Shown piece by piece: positions 20,620-29,966 of a DNA stretch of 64,000 nt. This stretch comes from Paenibacillus_V sp046244365. Lineage in GTDB: Bacteria; Bacillota; Bacilli; Paenibacillales; NBRC-103111. The first letter of the stretch is position 1. Every line of letters starts with the position of its first letter. Where the stretch lies: positions 3,410,001 to 3,474,000 of the forward strand of contig NZ_CP176395.1 in assembly GCF_046244365.1 (NCBI RefSeq), given 5' to 3'. Position numbers and translations under genes: made by a program. The notes under the pieces are model-generated. The model made no database searches. It saw only the letters and a list, made by a program, of their open reading frames with translations, and was not told where the DNA came from.

Positions 20620-22353
20620 ATGAAATTACGCAGCAGCGAGTGGTTCGAAAACGACAACGCCGAATTGACCTTCCAGCATCGTTCCGCGATGCGGGCGATG
20701 GGGCATAATCCCGACACCTTCGTCGGCAAGCCGATTATCGGCATTTTTAACGCTTGGAACGATTTCAACAGCTGTAATTATCCGCATAAGGAATTGGTCG
20801 AATACGTCAAAAAGGGCGTGCTGCTTGCGGGCGGTTACCCGATCGAGCTGCATACGATTTCCACGCCGGCCGACTTTATGAAGCCGTCCGACCTGCTGTA
20901 CCGGAACCTGCTCTCCATGGATCTGGAGGAAAGCATCCGGTCGCAGCCGATTGACGGCGTCGTGCTGCTGTGCGAATGCGACAAGACGGTGCCCGCCCAG
21001 CTGATGGCTGCGGCGAGCTGCGATCTGCCGGCCCTGCAATTGGCCGCCGGCCATCGTTCGTCGGGCAGCTTCCGCGGCAAGACGGTCAATTACGGCACGG
21101 ACCTATGGAAGTACTCGGACGACTATAAAGCCGGACTGCTGTCCGATGAGGAATGGCAGGAGCTGGAGAAGTCCATTTCGTGCACGTTGGGAGGCTGCCC
21201 GGTCATGGGATCGGCATCGACGATGAAAAGCTTGTCGGAGATGCTCGGCATGATGCTTCCCGGCACGTCCAGCATTCCGGCTACCGACGCCAGGCGCAAA
21301 ATAGCGGCCGAAGCGACTGGCATGCGAATCGTCGATATGGTGCGGGAAAACCTCACGCCTTCCCGCTTAATGACCGAGCCTGCTTTTCATAACGCGATCA
21401 AGCTGCTGGCGGCGATGGGCGGTTCTACGAATGCGGCGATTCATTTGACGGCTATCGCGGGAAGGTTCGGTATCCGGATCCCGATCGAGCGATACGCGGA
21501 GCTGACGGAGTCGGTGCCGCTCATCGTCAACCTGCAGCCAAGCGGATCGTACAGCATGGACGATTTCCATCGGGCAGGCGGCTTGCAGCGGGTCATCCAC
21601 AACCTGATGCCGATGCTCGATGGAGATTGCCTCGGCTGTACCGGCGAAACGATCGGGCGCATCTACGGCTCGGAGATGCCGGAATACGAGACGACGGCGG
21701 AAGTTATCGCCGCGCTTGGCGCACCGTTCAAGGAGCGTGCCGGTTTGGGCATTTTGAAAGGGAATCTTGCGCCGCAAGGGGCGGTTATTAAAAAGTCCGC
21801 GGTATCACCGCATTTAGTGAAGCACAGGGGGCAAGCCGTCGTATTCGAAAACTACACGGATATGCTGGCGCGGATCGACAGCGACGAGCTGGAGGTGACG
21901 GCGGATCACGTGCTGGTCTTGAAATATTGCGGTCCGGTGGCGATGGGGATGCCCGAGTGGGGCTCCATTCCGATTCCGGCCAAGCTGCTGAAGCAGGGCG
22001 TGCGCGATATGGTGCGAATCAGCGACGCGCGGATGAGCGGAACCAGCTACGGTGCGGTTGTTCTGCATGCCGCACCCGAAGCGGCGGTGGGGGGGGCCCT
22101 TGCCATCGTGCAAGAAGGCGACTGGATCGAGCTCGATATCGAGGCTTCGACGATTCGCCTGATGCTGGACGACAGCGAGATCGAAGCCCGGCTGGCAGCC
22201 TGGCAGCCGCCGGAAGCGCAGCATAAACGCGGTTATCCGCGTCTGTTCGCCGAGCATGCGCTGCAAGCGCCGGAAGGCTGCGACCTGGACGTGCTGCGTC
22301 CCGATAACAAGGAGGAAGCCGACTTCGTCCCGCCGATCGTCGGCAGAGGGTAA
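20620..22353 (+). CDS. IlvD/Edd family sugar-acid dehydratase
   Basis: A 577-residue dehydratase. The three cysteines expected to bind the iron-sulfur cluster are visible: NDFNSCNYPH (about Cys52), CECDKTVPAQ (about Cys120) and CTLGGCPVMGSASTM (about Cys193). The last motif is of the xylonate/arabinonate-dehydratase type (MGTASTM in relatives) rather than the valine-pathway type. C-terminal signatures include KYCGPVAMGMPEWG and DARMSGTSYGAVVLH. The reaction would be removal of water from an aldonic acid to a 2-keto-3-deoxy acid. AAAGGAG precedes the start, 15 nt after the oxidoreductase. No aldolase or kinase for the product is seen nearby. Confidence 0.9.
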   Translation: MKLRSSEWFENDNAELTFQHRSAMRAMGHNPDTFVGKPIIGIFNAWNDFNSCNYPHKELVEYVKKGVLLAGGYPIELHTISTPADFMKPSDLLYRNLLSMDLEESIRSQPIDGVVLLCECDKTVPAQLMAAASCDLPALQLAAGHRSSGSFRGKTVNYGTDLWKYSDDYKAGLLSDEEWQELEKSISCTLGGCPVMGSASTMKSLSEMLGMMLPGTSSIPATDARRKIAAEATGMRIVDMVRENLTPSRLMTEPAFHNAIKLLAAMGGSTNAAIHLTAIAGRFGIRIPIERYAELTESVPLIVNLQPSGSYSMDDFHRAGGLQRVIHNLMPMLDGDCLGCTGETIGRIYGSEMPEYETTAEVIAALGAPFKERAGLGILKGNLAPQGAVIKKSAVSPHLVKHRGQAVVFENYTDMLARIDSDELEVTADHVLVLKYCGPVAMGMPEWGSIPIPAKLLKQGVRDMVRISDARMSGTSYGAVVLHAAPEAAVGGALAIVQEGDWIELDIEASTIRLMLDDSEIEARLAAWQPPEAQHKRGYPRLFAEHALQAPEGCDLDVLRPDNKEEADFVPPIVGRG

Positions 22354-22398
22354 GCTGTTTCGTCCATCAACACAGCGGAGAAAGAAGGGTAAGGCACA

Positions 22399-23577
22399 AT
22401 GTCGCTTTCGCGGATACTGGAACAGGTGAATGTACGACGCGTCGCAGACGATACGCTCGAGCTCGTCAAGATGGAGAGCGTGACCGGCGACACCCGGCGA
22501 ATGGCGGACCGTTACGAGCAAATGCTGATGGAAGCCGGCTGCTCGGTGCAGCGCTATGAATGGATACCGGACAATCCGACCTTGGTCGCCGTATACGGGA
22601 AGGATAACGGAGGCCCGACGATTTTGTTCAACGGCCATATGGACGTGGTTCCGATCCCCCATGACGCTGCGGAAGAACGGGACGGCCGCGTGTATGGAAG
22701 AGGAGCCTGCGACATGAAGGGTTCTCTTGCCTGCGTGCTTGAAGTCTTGCGGTGCTTGCGGGAAACGGGTACCGAGCTGCCGGGACGGCTGCTTATCGTT
22801 GCGAACAGCCTGCACGAAAGTCCTGGGGGAAGAGGAGAGGACCTGTACGCCCTTTTGGAACGAGTCCCGATCAAGACGGACGCAGTCGTCGTCATGGAAG
22901 GAGCCACGACGGATTGCACGGTAGCCCAGCTCGGATCGGCCACGTTCGAAATCGTGATTGAACGGGAGGGGGAGCCTTGCCATCAATTGTACGCGCCACC
23001 GAATACGCCTCATCCGATCACCGTCGCCTCCGAAATCATCGGTCTATTGAACCGATGGAATCTGGAACTCCGGAACCACCGGATCGAAGATATCGGGTAC
23101 GCTTCGTATTTTTTGGGATCGGTCCATAGCGGGCAATTTTATAACCAGCTGCCGAACCGGTCCGTTCTTGTCGGCGTTCGGCGGTATGATCCGCTGCAAT
23201 CCTACGAGGAAGTGGAAAGCGAGCTTCGGAACGGCTTAAACGAGCTTGCCGGAAGGCTCGGCGGCAGTATCCGTCTCGAGATGAAGAAAGTAAGGGACGG
23301 CTACCGCATCGATAAAAACAGCCCGGCAGTAGAGGCGCTTCAGCGTGCGGTAAGAGACGTTAGACAAATCGAATTCCCGCCGGTAGGGAAGCAGGTCGTC
23401 ACCGACGCCGCAATTTTTGCAAACGCACTGGGTGTTCCTGCATTATGCTACGGACCGGATCAGCATACTGCGCATGGAGAAGTGGAGTACGTTGAAATCC
23501 ATGAGCTTGAATTAACCGTCAAAGTGTATTTGCAATTTATCGAAGAATTCATGGAAATCCAATCTGGAATAAGATGA
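22399..23577 (+). CDS. M20 family metallohydrolase (ArgE/DapE-like)
   Basis: A 392-residue zinc amidohydrolase. Metal-site motifs are NGHMDVVP, GRGACDMKGS and a late His (QHTAHGEVEYVEI). The usual TADEE motif after the second strand reads NSLHESPGG, keeping only one Glu. The dimerisation domain is present in the middle. Family members remove acetyl or succinyl groups from amino acids or split dipeptides; here the operon suggests deacylation or cleavage of an amide-bearing sugar derivative. It follows the dehydratase by 45 nt. The substrate cannot be named. Confidence 0.85.
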   Translation: MSLSRILEQVNVRRVADDTLELVKMESVTGDTRRMADRYEQMLMEAGCSVQRYEWIPDNPTLVAVYGKDNGGPTILFNGHMDVVPIPHDAAEERDGRVYGRGACDMKGSLACVLEVLRCLRETGTELPGRLLIVANSLHESPGGRGEDLYALLERVPIKTDAVVVMEGATTDCTVAQLGSATFEIVIEREGEPCHQLYAPPNTPHPITVASEIIGLLNRWNLELRNHRIEDIGYASYFLGSVHSGQFYNQLPNRSVLVGVRRYDPLQSYEEVESELRNGLNELAGRLGGSIRLEMKKVRDGYRIDKNSPAVEALQRAVRDVRQIEFPPVGKQVVTDAAIFANALGVPALCYGPDQHTAHGEVEYVEIHELELTVKVYLQFIEEFMEIQSGIR

Positions 23578-23806
23578 AACGACAAGTCATTACGGCAAAG
23601 GCTGCATAAGGGGATCGCCCCTACCCCAAACAATACCATTATGGGGAGGGACGGAGGGACGAATATGCGTAGCGGATGAAGTTGCTGAGCGAGTCGATGA
23701 CATGGAAGAGCGGAAGGCTGGCGGCGGGCAGCTAAAGTTCGAACCCAATGCCCGTCCCTATGCCAAGCTGCTGCAAAGAAGGGCCCAATGATGAGGAGGA
23801 ATCCAT

Positions 23807-26038
23807 ATGCCGAATGAAAAGACGGAGCAGCATGCCGAGAAACGTTTGGACCAGGATCGGTCGCAGGAAAAGGACGTCAAAGTCAGCCGCAGAAAATTGT
23901 TGACCGCCTTCGGCATGGCTGGTGCGGCGATCGCCGCAGGCAGAATGCTGTCCGGACCGTCCATCGCCTACGGGAAAGGGGAAGAATCGGTTACCGAATC
24001 CGTATATGAAGGGCTGTCCGGTAAGACCAAGCTTCCCGTATTAAAAGCAGCGAATCTGGTCGTTTCGACTACGATCGCCGAGATTAGGGCCAACGCCGAT
24101 CCCGACCCGAAATTCCTCTATTTTGTCCGGGATGAAGGGAAAGAGGGCCATTTCATGGTCGATGTGACCGATACCGCATCGGCCGACAATACGGGAACGG
24201 TTGTCGTAGCGGCGTCCGGCGCCCGGTTCAAGCGGATGATAGCGGATGATACGATCGATGTCCGTTGGTTCGGCGCGAAGGGAGACGGAACGACAGACGA
24301 TACGGAGGCGATCCGCGGAACGATCGCATACGTTTCTTCCTCTTTTCCGGGCGGAGGCGTTGTCTATTTCCCGAACGGGAAATACCGGGTCACGGACGGT
24401 TTTTCGTTAACGGCACAAAAAATCAGCTTGCTTGGAACGAAAGCGGAACTCTTTTTGGACAACGCTTCCGATACGATTACGGTGCTTACTTTCCTTAATT
24501 GTACCGACTTTTTCGTGGAAAACCTGAAAATATCCAGTTCGAAAACAACGAAGATGTTTTCCAAACAAGCGCATGGGATCGATGTTCGGGATTCGGGCAA
24601 GTTCAAGCTGTCGAATCTGGACATCTCCTATCGTACGGATGCCATCAATATCCAACACTGCAATAATTTCACGGTAGAAGGCAACGACGTTTATTATTTG
24701 GGCGAAGAAGGAATAAGGATCGGCGGAAGCTGGAATTGGCGCGTAGCGAACAACCGGATCCATCACCATAACGGCGACGGTATTTTGCTCAAGCACGCGG
24801 GCAGCCCGGAAGGCATGTACAACGGCGAAGTCATCGGCAACTTCCTGTACGACGGCGTTAGTACGTACGGCCTCGCCAATTCGATCGGCGGCGGGATCAA
24901 TTCTAATGATGAAGTAACAGGAACAGCCGCAAGCAGACTCCACAATTTGGTCATCAGCGGCAACACGCTCAAAAACCTGCGGTACGGCATCGCGCTCGCC
25001 AGCATTACGAATTTCACCATTTCCGGCAATGCGATCATGAATGTCAAAACGGCCGGGATCCGGATGGACAATTCCGTCGGCAACAATCCCACGCATAATC
25101 CGGGAGGCGAAAGCTCGATTACGGGGAACACGGTCGAGAACGTGACGGACGGGGAGGGCATTCAGTTTCTGACGAATCAGGCCGTAGTGGATAAGGTGAC
25201 CATCGCGGGAAATCATGTTCGAGGGGTTAAGCATGCCGTCTCGCATTACCCGGGCATTGCGGCTTCGAATGCCGCCGTCTCCGGCAATATGGTAAGCGAT
25301 TGCAAGGTTCTGCTGCAGGCCAGCAATTGCACCGTGACCGGCAACCGTTTCATGCAAGGCGGATTTACCGTCTCCGATGGCGCGTCCAACTCGATCAAGC
25401 TAATCGAATCCTTCGTGTTTACGGGAAATACGTTCGAGGATACGATCGGCCAGATCGGGATCAGCATCGGATCGGGCATCATTAGCGGCAATTCGATCAA
25501 AACGGGCTCCTCCTTAGGCGCGATCCGGTTCAGAAGCAATCCGACAGGCAACGTATACATCATGAACAACAACTATGACTGCCCGAACGCGGCGGAGAAG
25601 ATTACATACGACGCGGCGGTGACGGCGAGCGGAGCGGGGAAAATAAGCAGCGACTTTACGCTGGCGGGAGCCCTCCAACGTTATGGCAGCGCAGTTCCAA
25701 CGGTAGGAACGTATACGCCGATGTCCATTATTTGGAGCAAAGACATCGGGCGAGGGAAGCCCGTCGGCCATATCTGCATCTCGGGCGGCACCCCGGGCGT
25801 ATGGTCCCCGTTCGGCTATATCGGCCAAATCAAGCACGGAACGGCTACGTTAAGCGCATCGTCGGATTCCGTCAACGTTGAGCATAGCCTGGGCGACTTG
25901 CCGGCATACGTCTCCCCGACTCCGCTCGGCAATATGGGGCATGTTTGGATTACCGACATGACCACTACGCATTTTACGATACGATGCTCCGTTGCTCCGA
26001 CAACGAATACCCCGATATTGTGGGAAGCGAAAGCATAG
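23807..26038 (+). CDS. Secreted right-handed beta-helix protein (pectate-lyase-3 type), Tat signal
   Basis: A 743-residue exported protein. The N-terminus has a twin-arginine signal (SRRKLLTAFGMAGAAIAAG, about residues 27-46). After a spacer, the pectate-lyase-superfamily start DVRWFGAKGDGTTDDTEAI appears near residue 150, followed by many parallel beta-helix turns (repeats of the type ISGNTL.N, ITGNTVEN, VSGNMVSD) to about residue 600, and a small C-terminal beta domain. Family members are polysaccharide lyases, glycosidases or phage-like tailspikes. A strong GAGGAGG ribosome site precedes the start. It probably cuts an extracellular polysaccharide for import by the locus transporter. Catalytic residues cannot be assigned by eye. 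Confidence 0.82.
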   Translation: MPNEKTEQHAEKRLDQDRSQEKDVKVSRRKLLTAFGMAGAAIAAGRMLSGPSIAYGKGEESVTESVYEGLSGKTKLPVLKAANLVVSTTIAEIRANADPDPKFLYFVRDEGKEGHFMVDVTDTASADNTGTVVVAASGARFKRMIADDTIDVRWFGAKGDGTTDDTEAIRGTIAYVSSSFPGGGVVYFPNGKYRVTDGFSLTAQKISLLGTKAELFLDNASDTITVLTFLNCTDFFVENLKISSSKTTKMFSKQAHGIDVRDSGKFKLSNLDISYRTDAINIQHCNNFTVEGNDVYYLGEEGIRIGGSWNWRVANNRIHHHNGDGILLKHAGSPEGMYNGEVIGNFLYDGVSTYGLANSIGGGINSNDEVTGTAASRLHNLVISGNTLKNLRYGIALASITNFTISGNAIMNVKTAGIRMDNSVGNNPTHNPGGESSITGNTVENVTDGEGIQFLTNQAVVDKVTIAGNHVRGVKHAVSHYPGIAASNAAVSGNMVSDCKVLLQASNCTVTGNRFMQGGFTVSDGASNSIKLIESFVFTGNTFEDTIGQIGISIGSGIISGNSIKTGSSLGAIRFRSNPTGNVYIMNNNYDCPNAAEKITYDAAVTASGAGKISSDFTLAGALQRYGSAVPTVGTYTPMSIIWSKDIGRGKPVGHICISGGTPGVWSPFGYIGQIKHGTATLSASSDSVNVEHSLGDLPAYVSPTPLGNMGHVWITDMTTTHFTIRCSVAPTTNTPILWEAKA

Positions 26039-26057
26039 CTGCTCAGAGGAGAACGCG

Positions 26058-26132
26058 ATGACGGCATTATTGTTTAACGGCGATCCGCTCAACATCGTAA
26101 TCGAAGATAATAGAATACGGGGAACTGAATGA
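26058..26132 (+). CDS. Very short ORF, possible beta-helix remnant
   Basis: A 24-residue ORF with GAGGAGA just before its ATG. The translation ends NIVIEDNRIRGTE, which looks like one turn of a beta-helix, so it may be a fragment left by deletion or a chance ORF. Confidence 0.2.
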   Translation: MTALLFNGDPLNIVIEDNRIRGTE

Positions 26133-26165
26133 GAGAGCGAATATCCTAAGGCTAAGGAGGAAGAC

Positions 26166-27914
26166 ATGGACAAGGGGGAAAACAATCGAATTGTTCGCGC
26201 AGAGCTGTTTGGGGCAAAGCCGGAGCTAGACTTTGACAATACGTTGGCCGTGCGGTCGGCGCTTGAAGCTTGCCGGGAAAACGATGGCGCCATACTCGTA
26301 TTTCCGCAGGGCGTCTATCATTTTTGGCCCGATCGAGCGATTGAGAAGATGCTGTTTATTTCCAATCACGATCAGGAAGGCTTGCGGCGCATTGCTTTTC
26401 ACTTGACTGGCAGCAGCGGATTGACGATCGACGGACAAGGCTCGGAATTTATTTTTCATGGTCCGATGATTCCTTTTGTTATCGAAGCCTGCAGCCATGT
26501 AACGATTCGAAACCTCGCGGTCGATTGGGAGAAACCGATGTTTGCCCAAGGAACGGTATGCCGCGTTGACGCCGAATCGTTCGACATCCGGCTGCCCGAG
26601 GGTGCCGATTATAAAGTGGAAAACAACGCAGTATGGTTCGAGTACGGCGGGAAACCGGAAAAGGTATGGGGACTGAACGAATTCGACAAGCGGACGAAGG
26701 CGCCTGCCTATCAAAGCGGCGACAGGCTGAGCTGGAGACGGTACCGCAACTTGCGCGTCGAAGAGACGGCCCCAGGCGTGATCACGTACCGTGGTCACAA
26801 CATGAAGCTGCCGCAGGCGGGAAACGTTGTCGTCATGCGGTTCGGGAAAAGAGAGGACCCGGCCTTTTTCATCAATGGCGGGGAGAACATCAGCCTGGAA
26901 TCGATCCGTGTCCATCATGCCCCGGGGATGGGACTCATCGCGCAGAAATGCACGCATATTCGCCTGCACGAATTCAATGTGTTGCTTAGACAGGGAACGG
27001 ACCGTCTCGTAACCGCCGCCGCCGATGCCTCGCACTTTGTAAACTGCCGGGGGCAGATCGTCATCGACCGATGCTTATTCGAGAATCAGTTGGACGATCC
27101 GTGCAACGTACACGGCATCTATGCCCGGATTGCGGAACGTATCGGGGACAACCGGTTATTGATCAAACTGGTTCATGAGATGGCAAAAGGCATACCGATT
27201 GCCGAGCCGGGGGATACGATCGAATTCGTTCGCCCCGAATCGCTGCTTACGTACGCAGTTTCCACGATTCAAGATGTGAAAACGCTGAATAAGGACTATT
27301 TGTTGCTGACATTCGAGCAGCCGCTGCCAAACGGCTTGAACGTCCATGACGTGATCGGGAATGCGACATGGAATCCGGATCTGACGGTCGTGGGCTGCAC
27401 CGTGAGGGCAAACCGCGCCCGCGGTTTCTTGATTACCACATCCGGTAACGTGCTGCTTGAGGGTAATACGATCAGCACCCCGGGGGCCGGCATCAAAATT
27501 TCCGGAGATGCGAACTATTGGTTCGAGTCGGGGGCGGTGAAGCAGGTTACGATTCGCGGCAACGAATTTTTGGATTGCAATCATTGCTGTCCGGACTGGG
27601 GAAGAGCCGTCATTGACATCGATCCCGAGATCGAGCGTCCGGAGGCGCATGAAGCGTGTTATCACCGCAATATTTTGATTGAAAACAATGTTTTTGCCAC
27701 GTTCGATACCGGTATCGTGTACGGCCGTTCTGTCGACGGAATCACCTTCGCGGGCAATGTCATAAAGAGAAGCGATTCCTATCCGGTGCATAACGTTATG
27801 CCATATCCGATTCAGCTTCATGCATGCAAGAATGTAACGATTTCAAGCAATCAATTTGCGGACGGGACAACGGCAATTGCACGGATCAACGATGTTGAAA
27901 CGGAGATAACGTAG
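26166..27914 (+). CDS. GH110-like alpha-1,3-galactosidase (beta-helix)
   Basis: A 582-residue right-handed beta-helix enzyme. The order of motifs matches what is known of GH110 alpha-1,3-galactosidases: FPQGVYHFWPDRAIEKM near residue 43, ISNHDQEGLRRIAF, DGQGSEFIFHG, HHAPGMGLIAQ near residue 253, AADASHFVNCRGQI near residue 290 and DDPCNVHGIYARI near residue 315. No signal peptide is seen, so it may act on imported oligosaccharides in the cytoplasm. AAGGAGGA precedes the start. A gap of 127 nt separates it from the secreted beta-helix protein. If the family call is right, the locus targets a glycan with terminal alpha-linked galactose. A plain beta-helix hydrolase of other specificity is the alternative. 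Confidence 0.72.
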   Translation: MDKGENNRIVRAELFGAKPELDFDNTLAVRSALEACRENDGAILVFPQGVYHFWPDRAIEKMLFISNHDQEGLRRIAFHLTGSSGLTIDGQGSEFIFHGPMIPFVIEACSHVTIRNLAVDWEKPMFAQGTVCRVDAESFDIRLPEGADYKVENNAVWFEYGGKPEKVWGLNEFDKRTKAPAYQSGDRLSWRRYRNLRVEETAPGVITYRGHNMKLPQAGNVVVMRFGKREDPAFFINGGENISLESIRVHHAPGMGLIAQKCTHIRLHEFNVLLRQGTDRLVTAAADASHFVNCRGQIVIDRCLFENQLDDPCNVHGIYARIAERIGDNRLLIKLVHEMAKGIPIAEPGDTIEFVRPESLLTYAVSTIQDVKTLNKDYLLLTFEQPLPNGLNVHDVIGNATWNPDLTVVGCTVRANRARGFLITTSGNVLLEGNTISTPGAGIKISGDANYWFESGAVKQVTIRGNEFLDCNHCCPDWGRAVIDIDPEIERPEAHEACYHRNILIENNVFATFDTGIVYGRSVDGITFAGNVIKRSDSYPVHNVMPYPIQLHACKNVTISSNQFADGTTAIARINDVETEIT

Positions 27915-27952
27915 ACGCACGACAAGGGAGATTTTGTCCAGTAAGCGATAAT

Positions 27953-28060
27953 CGGCTATATACCATTTCGCCGCTATTACGCAGAAACTGGATTATCGTA
28001 TATCGAACCGGCAATTTGTGTATGGTTTTTCCTCCTGTATTCGGTTTGAATTAGAACTAG
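27953..28060 (+). repeat. Dispersed intergenic repeat, copy 2
   Basis: Second copy of the element at 17116-17222, diverged at scattered positions but collinear. It sits in the 240-nt gap before the binding-lipoprotein gene. The rest of that gap holds no recognisable gene. Confidence 0.6.
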
Positions 28061-28155
28061 CAGTAACGCGATTCCGGCAGGAGGTGATGTTCGAGACTCG
28101 CCGTTTTTTCATTCTAACGTATTGAGGCTGCTACTAAAAAAAGGGAGGATTATGT

Positions 28156-29781
28156 ATGCAGAGAACTAAGAAAACGATCGTATGGGCACTTGCCTCCACG
28201 CTTGCTGCAGGAACCGCGCTCGCAGGCTGCGCCAAGGAGCAAGGAGACCAACCGTCAGACAAGAGTCCGTCGGCAACGGCTGAAGCGCAAAAGAGAGGGA
28301 AAATTTCCGTCATGGTCTACGACCGTGGCCGCGTTCCCGCAGAGGAAGGCACGTACGAGAAAAACCGCTGGACCGAATGGATCAACAAAAATGCGCCTGT
28401 CGACGCCACTTTCGTGCCGATCCCGCGCAACAATCCGGGAGAAAAGCTGAACGTCCTGCTCGCTTCGGGCACGGCGCCGGATTTTATCCAGGATTACGAT
28501 GCTAATAACAAAAATGCCTGGTATGCGTCCAAGCAGTTAATGCCGCTCGATGATCTCATCGAGAAACACAGCGTGGAATACAAAGCGCTGCTCAAGAAAT
28601 ACCCGATTTTGCGCAAGCTGGGAACCCAAGACGACGGAAAACTGTATGAAATCGGAGCTCTCGTTCCGACGGACATCAACTGGATTTTTCTGGTGCGGGC
28701 GGATTGGCTCAAGAAGCTCAATTTGGAGGTTCCGAAGACGACCGAGGAATTGTATGCCGTCGCCAAAGCGTTTACGGAAAACGATCCGGACGGAAACGGA
28801 AAGAAAGACACGTTCGGCATGTCGCTCGGAGGCGGGTTTAACTCAAATATATTCAACTGGATTTTCGGCGTGCCGAGTGCCGGGCATGCCTTGGAAGACG
28901 GGAAAATGGTGTATCCTTGGAAACAGAGGGAAGCGATCGCCGAATTCAAGAAGCGGTTGTATCAGGATGGCCTCATCGATAAGGATTTTGCCGCCGATGC
29001 GAACGGGGAAAAAGCCAAGCGCGATTTCGTAAACGGAAAACTGGGCTTCTATACGATGCAGTGGGCGGATGTGAAGACGACTTTCGAGGCTTTCAAGAAA
29101 AACGTGCCTGAAGGCCAGCTCGTTCCGATCATGCTGCCGAGAAGTCCGTTCGGCCAGTTCGCTCCGGCGCTTGGCGGACCGGGATCGACACCGGGCGTTA
29201 TTAACGCGAATGCGAAAGATCCGGTATCCATCATCAAATATATCGATTTTCTGAATAAAGAAGAGACGGTGAAAGCGCTCAAATGGGGAATCGAGGGAGA
29301 ACACTACAAATTGGATGCCAAAGGTTGCCCGGCTCCCGCCGATCTGGAGAAAAATAAAAAAGAACTTTCCTGGAACGTCGACTATTCGATGGTGAGCAAT
29401 CCGACCGATGCGACTCGCAAATGCGATCCCCTAGTCATGCAACTCGACACAAGCACTACCGTCGGCCAGGAATATAAAGCCATTTTGGAGACGGCCCGTA
29501 AAGTTTACTTGAATCCGCAAACGCCGATGCCCGGTTATTTCCTGAACGCACCGGCTTTGCCGAACGATCTGAATATGATCAACCAGAGCGTTGCCAAATT
29601 GGGAGACGAGTATTCGAAGGCGATCGTCACCAATGACTATAGCGCGGAGAAGGCTACCCAGACGGCAAAGGACATGTGGACCAAAGCGGGCGGCGGTAAA
29701 ATCGACGAGTGGTACAATACGTACTACAATAAAAACAAAGACAAGATCGTAACGGTCATGGATATTTACGAGAAAAAATAA
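28156..29781 (+). CDS. Extracellular solute-binding lipoprotein (YtcQ/LplA type)
   Basis: A 541-residue substrate-binding protein of ABC sugar importers. A signal peptide with lipobox LAGC (lipidated Cys about residue 25) is followed by an Ala/Ser/Glu-rich linker and the family-1 binding fold; ENDPDGNGKKDTFG is the calcium-binding-like loop typical of this branch. GGGAGG precedes the start. It follows the first locus at a distance of 241 nt and lies just before a membrane AraC regulator, so it is likely the receptor for the permeases at 17.5-19.4 kb. Confidence 0.92.
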   Translation: MQRTKKTIVWALASTLAAGTALAGCAKEQGDQPSDKSPSATAEAQKRGKISVMVYDRGRVPAEEGTYEKNRWTEWINKNAPVDATFVPIPRNNPGEKLNVLLASGTAPDFIQDYDANNKNAWYASKQLMPLDDLIEKHSVEYKALLKKYPILRKLGTQDDGKLYEIGALVPTDINWIFLVRADWLKKLNLEVPKTTEELYAVAKAFTENDPDGNGKKDTFGMSLGGGFNSNIFNWIFGVPSAGHALEDGKMVYPWKQREAIAEFKKRLYQDGLIDKDFAADANGEKAKRDFVNGKLGFYTMQWADVKTTFEAFKKNVPEGQLVPIMLPRSPFGQFAPALGGPGSTPGVINANAKDPVSIIKYIDFLNKEETVKALKWGIEGEHYKLDAKGCPAPADLEKNKKELSWNVDYSMVSNPTDATRKCDPLVMQLDTSTTVGQEYKAILETARKVYLNPQTPMPGYFLNAPALPNDLNMINQSVAKLGDEYSKAIVTNDYSAEKATQTAKDMWTKAGGGKIDEWYNTYYNKNKDKIVTVMDIYEKK

Positions 29782-29795
29782 GCAAGGTGAGCGCG

Positions 29796-29820
29796 GCGCC
29801 CTCCGAATAGGGCGCCGATT
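29796..29820 (+). terminator. GC-rich hairpin after binding protein
   Basis: CGGCGCCCT pairs with AGGGCGCCG around CCGAAT. There is no long T run, so it may protect the mRNA 3' end rather than terminate efficiently. Confidence 0.45.
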
Positions 29821-29897
29821 AGCATGTGCGTGACCTTCAGAGCTCTCGAGTTCTCTCTACCCGGTTAATCGATCTCAACCGTTAACGCTTTTTATGG

Positions 29898-29926
29898 TTG
29901 ACTCCTTATTCGTAACTCATTAGACT
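29898..29926 (+). promoter_or_regulatory. Sigma-A promoter of the AraC regulator
   Basis: TTGACT (29898-29903), exactly 17 nt, then TAGACT (29921-29926), 40 nt before the start codon. Confidence 0.65.
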
Positions 29927-29966
29927 GTTCATAATTACACTTCATCTTGAAAGGGTTACGCATACG

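Noticed and set aside
21814..23013. 399-residue antisense ORF
   Set aside because: Shadow of the dehydratase and M20 genes, produced by GC-biased codon use.
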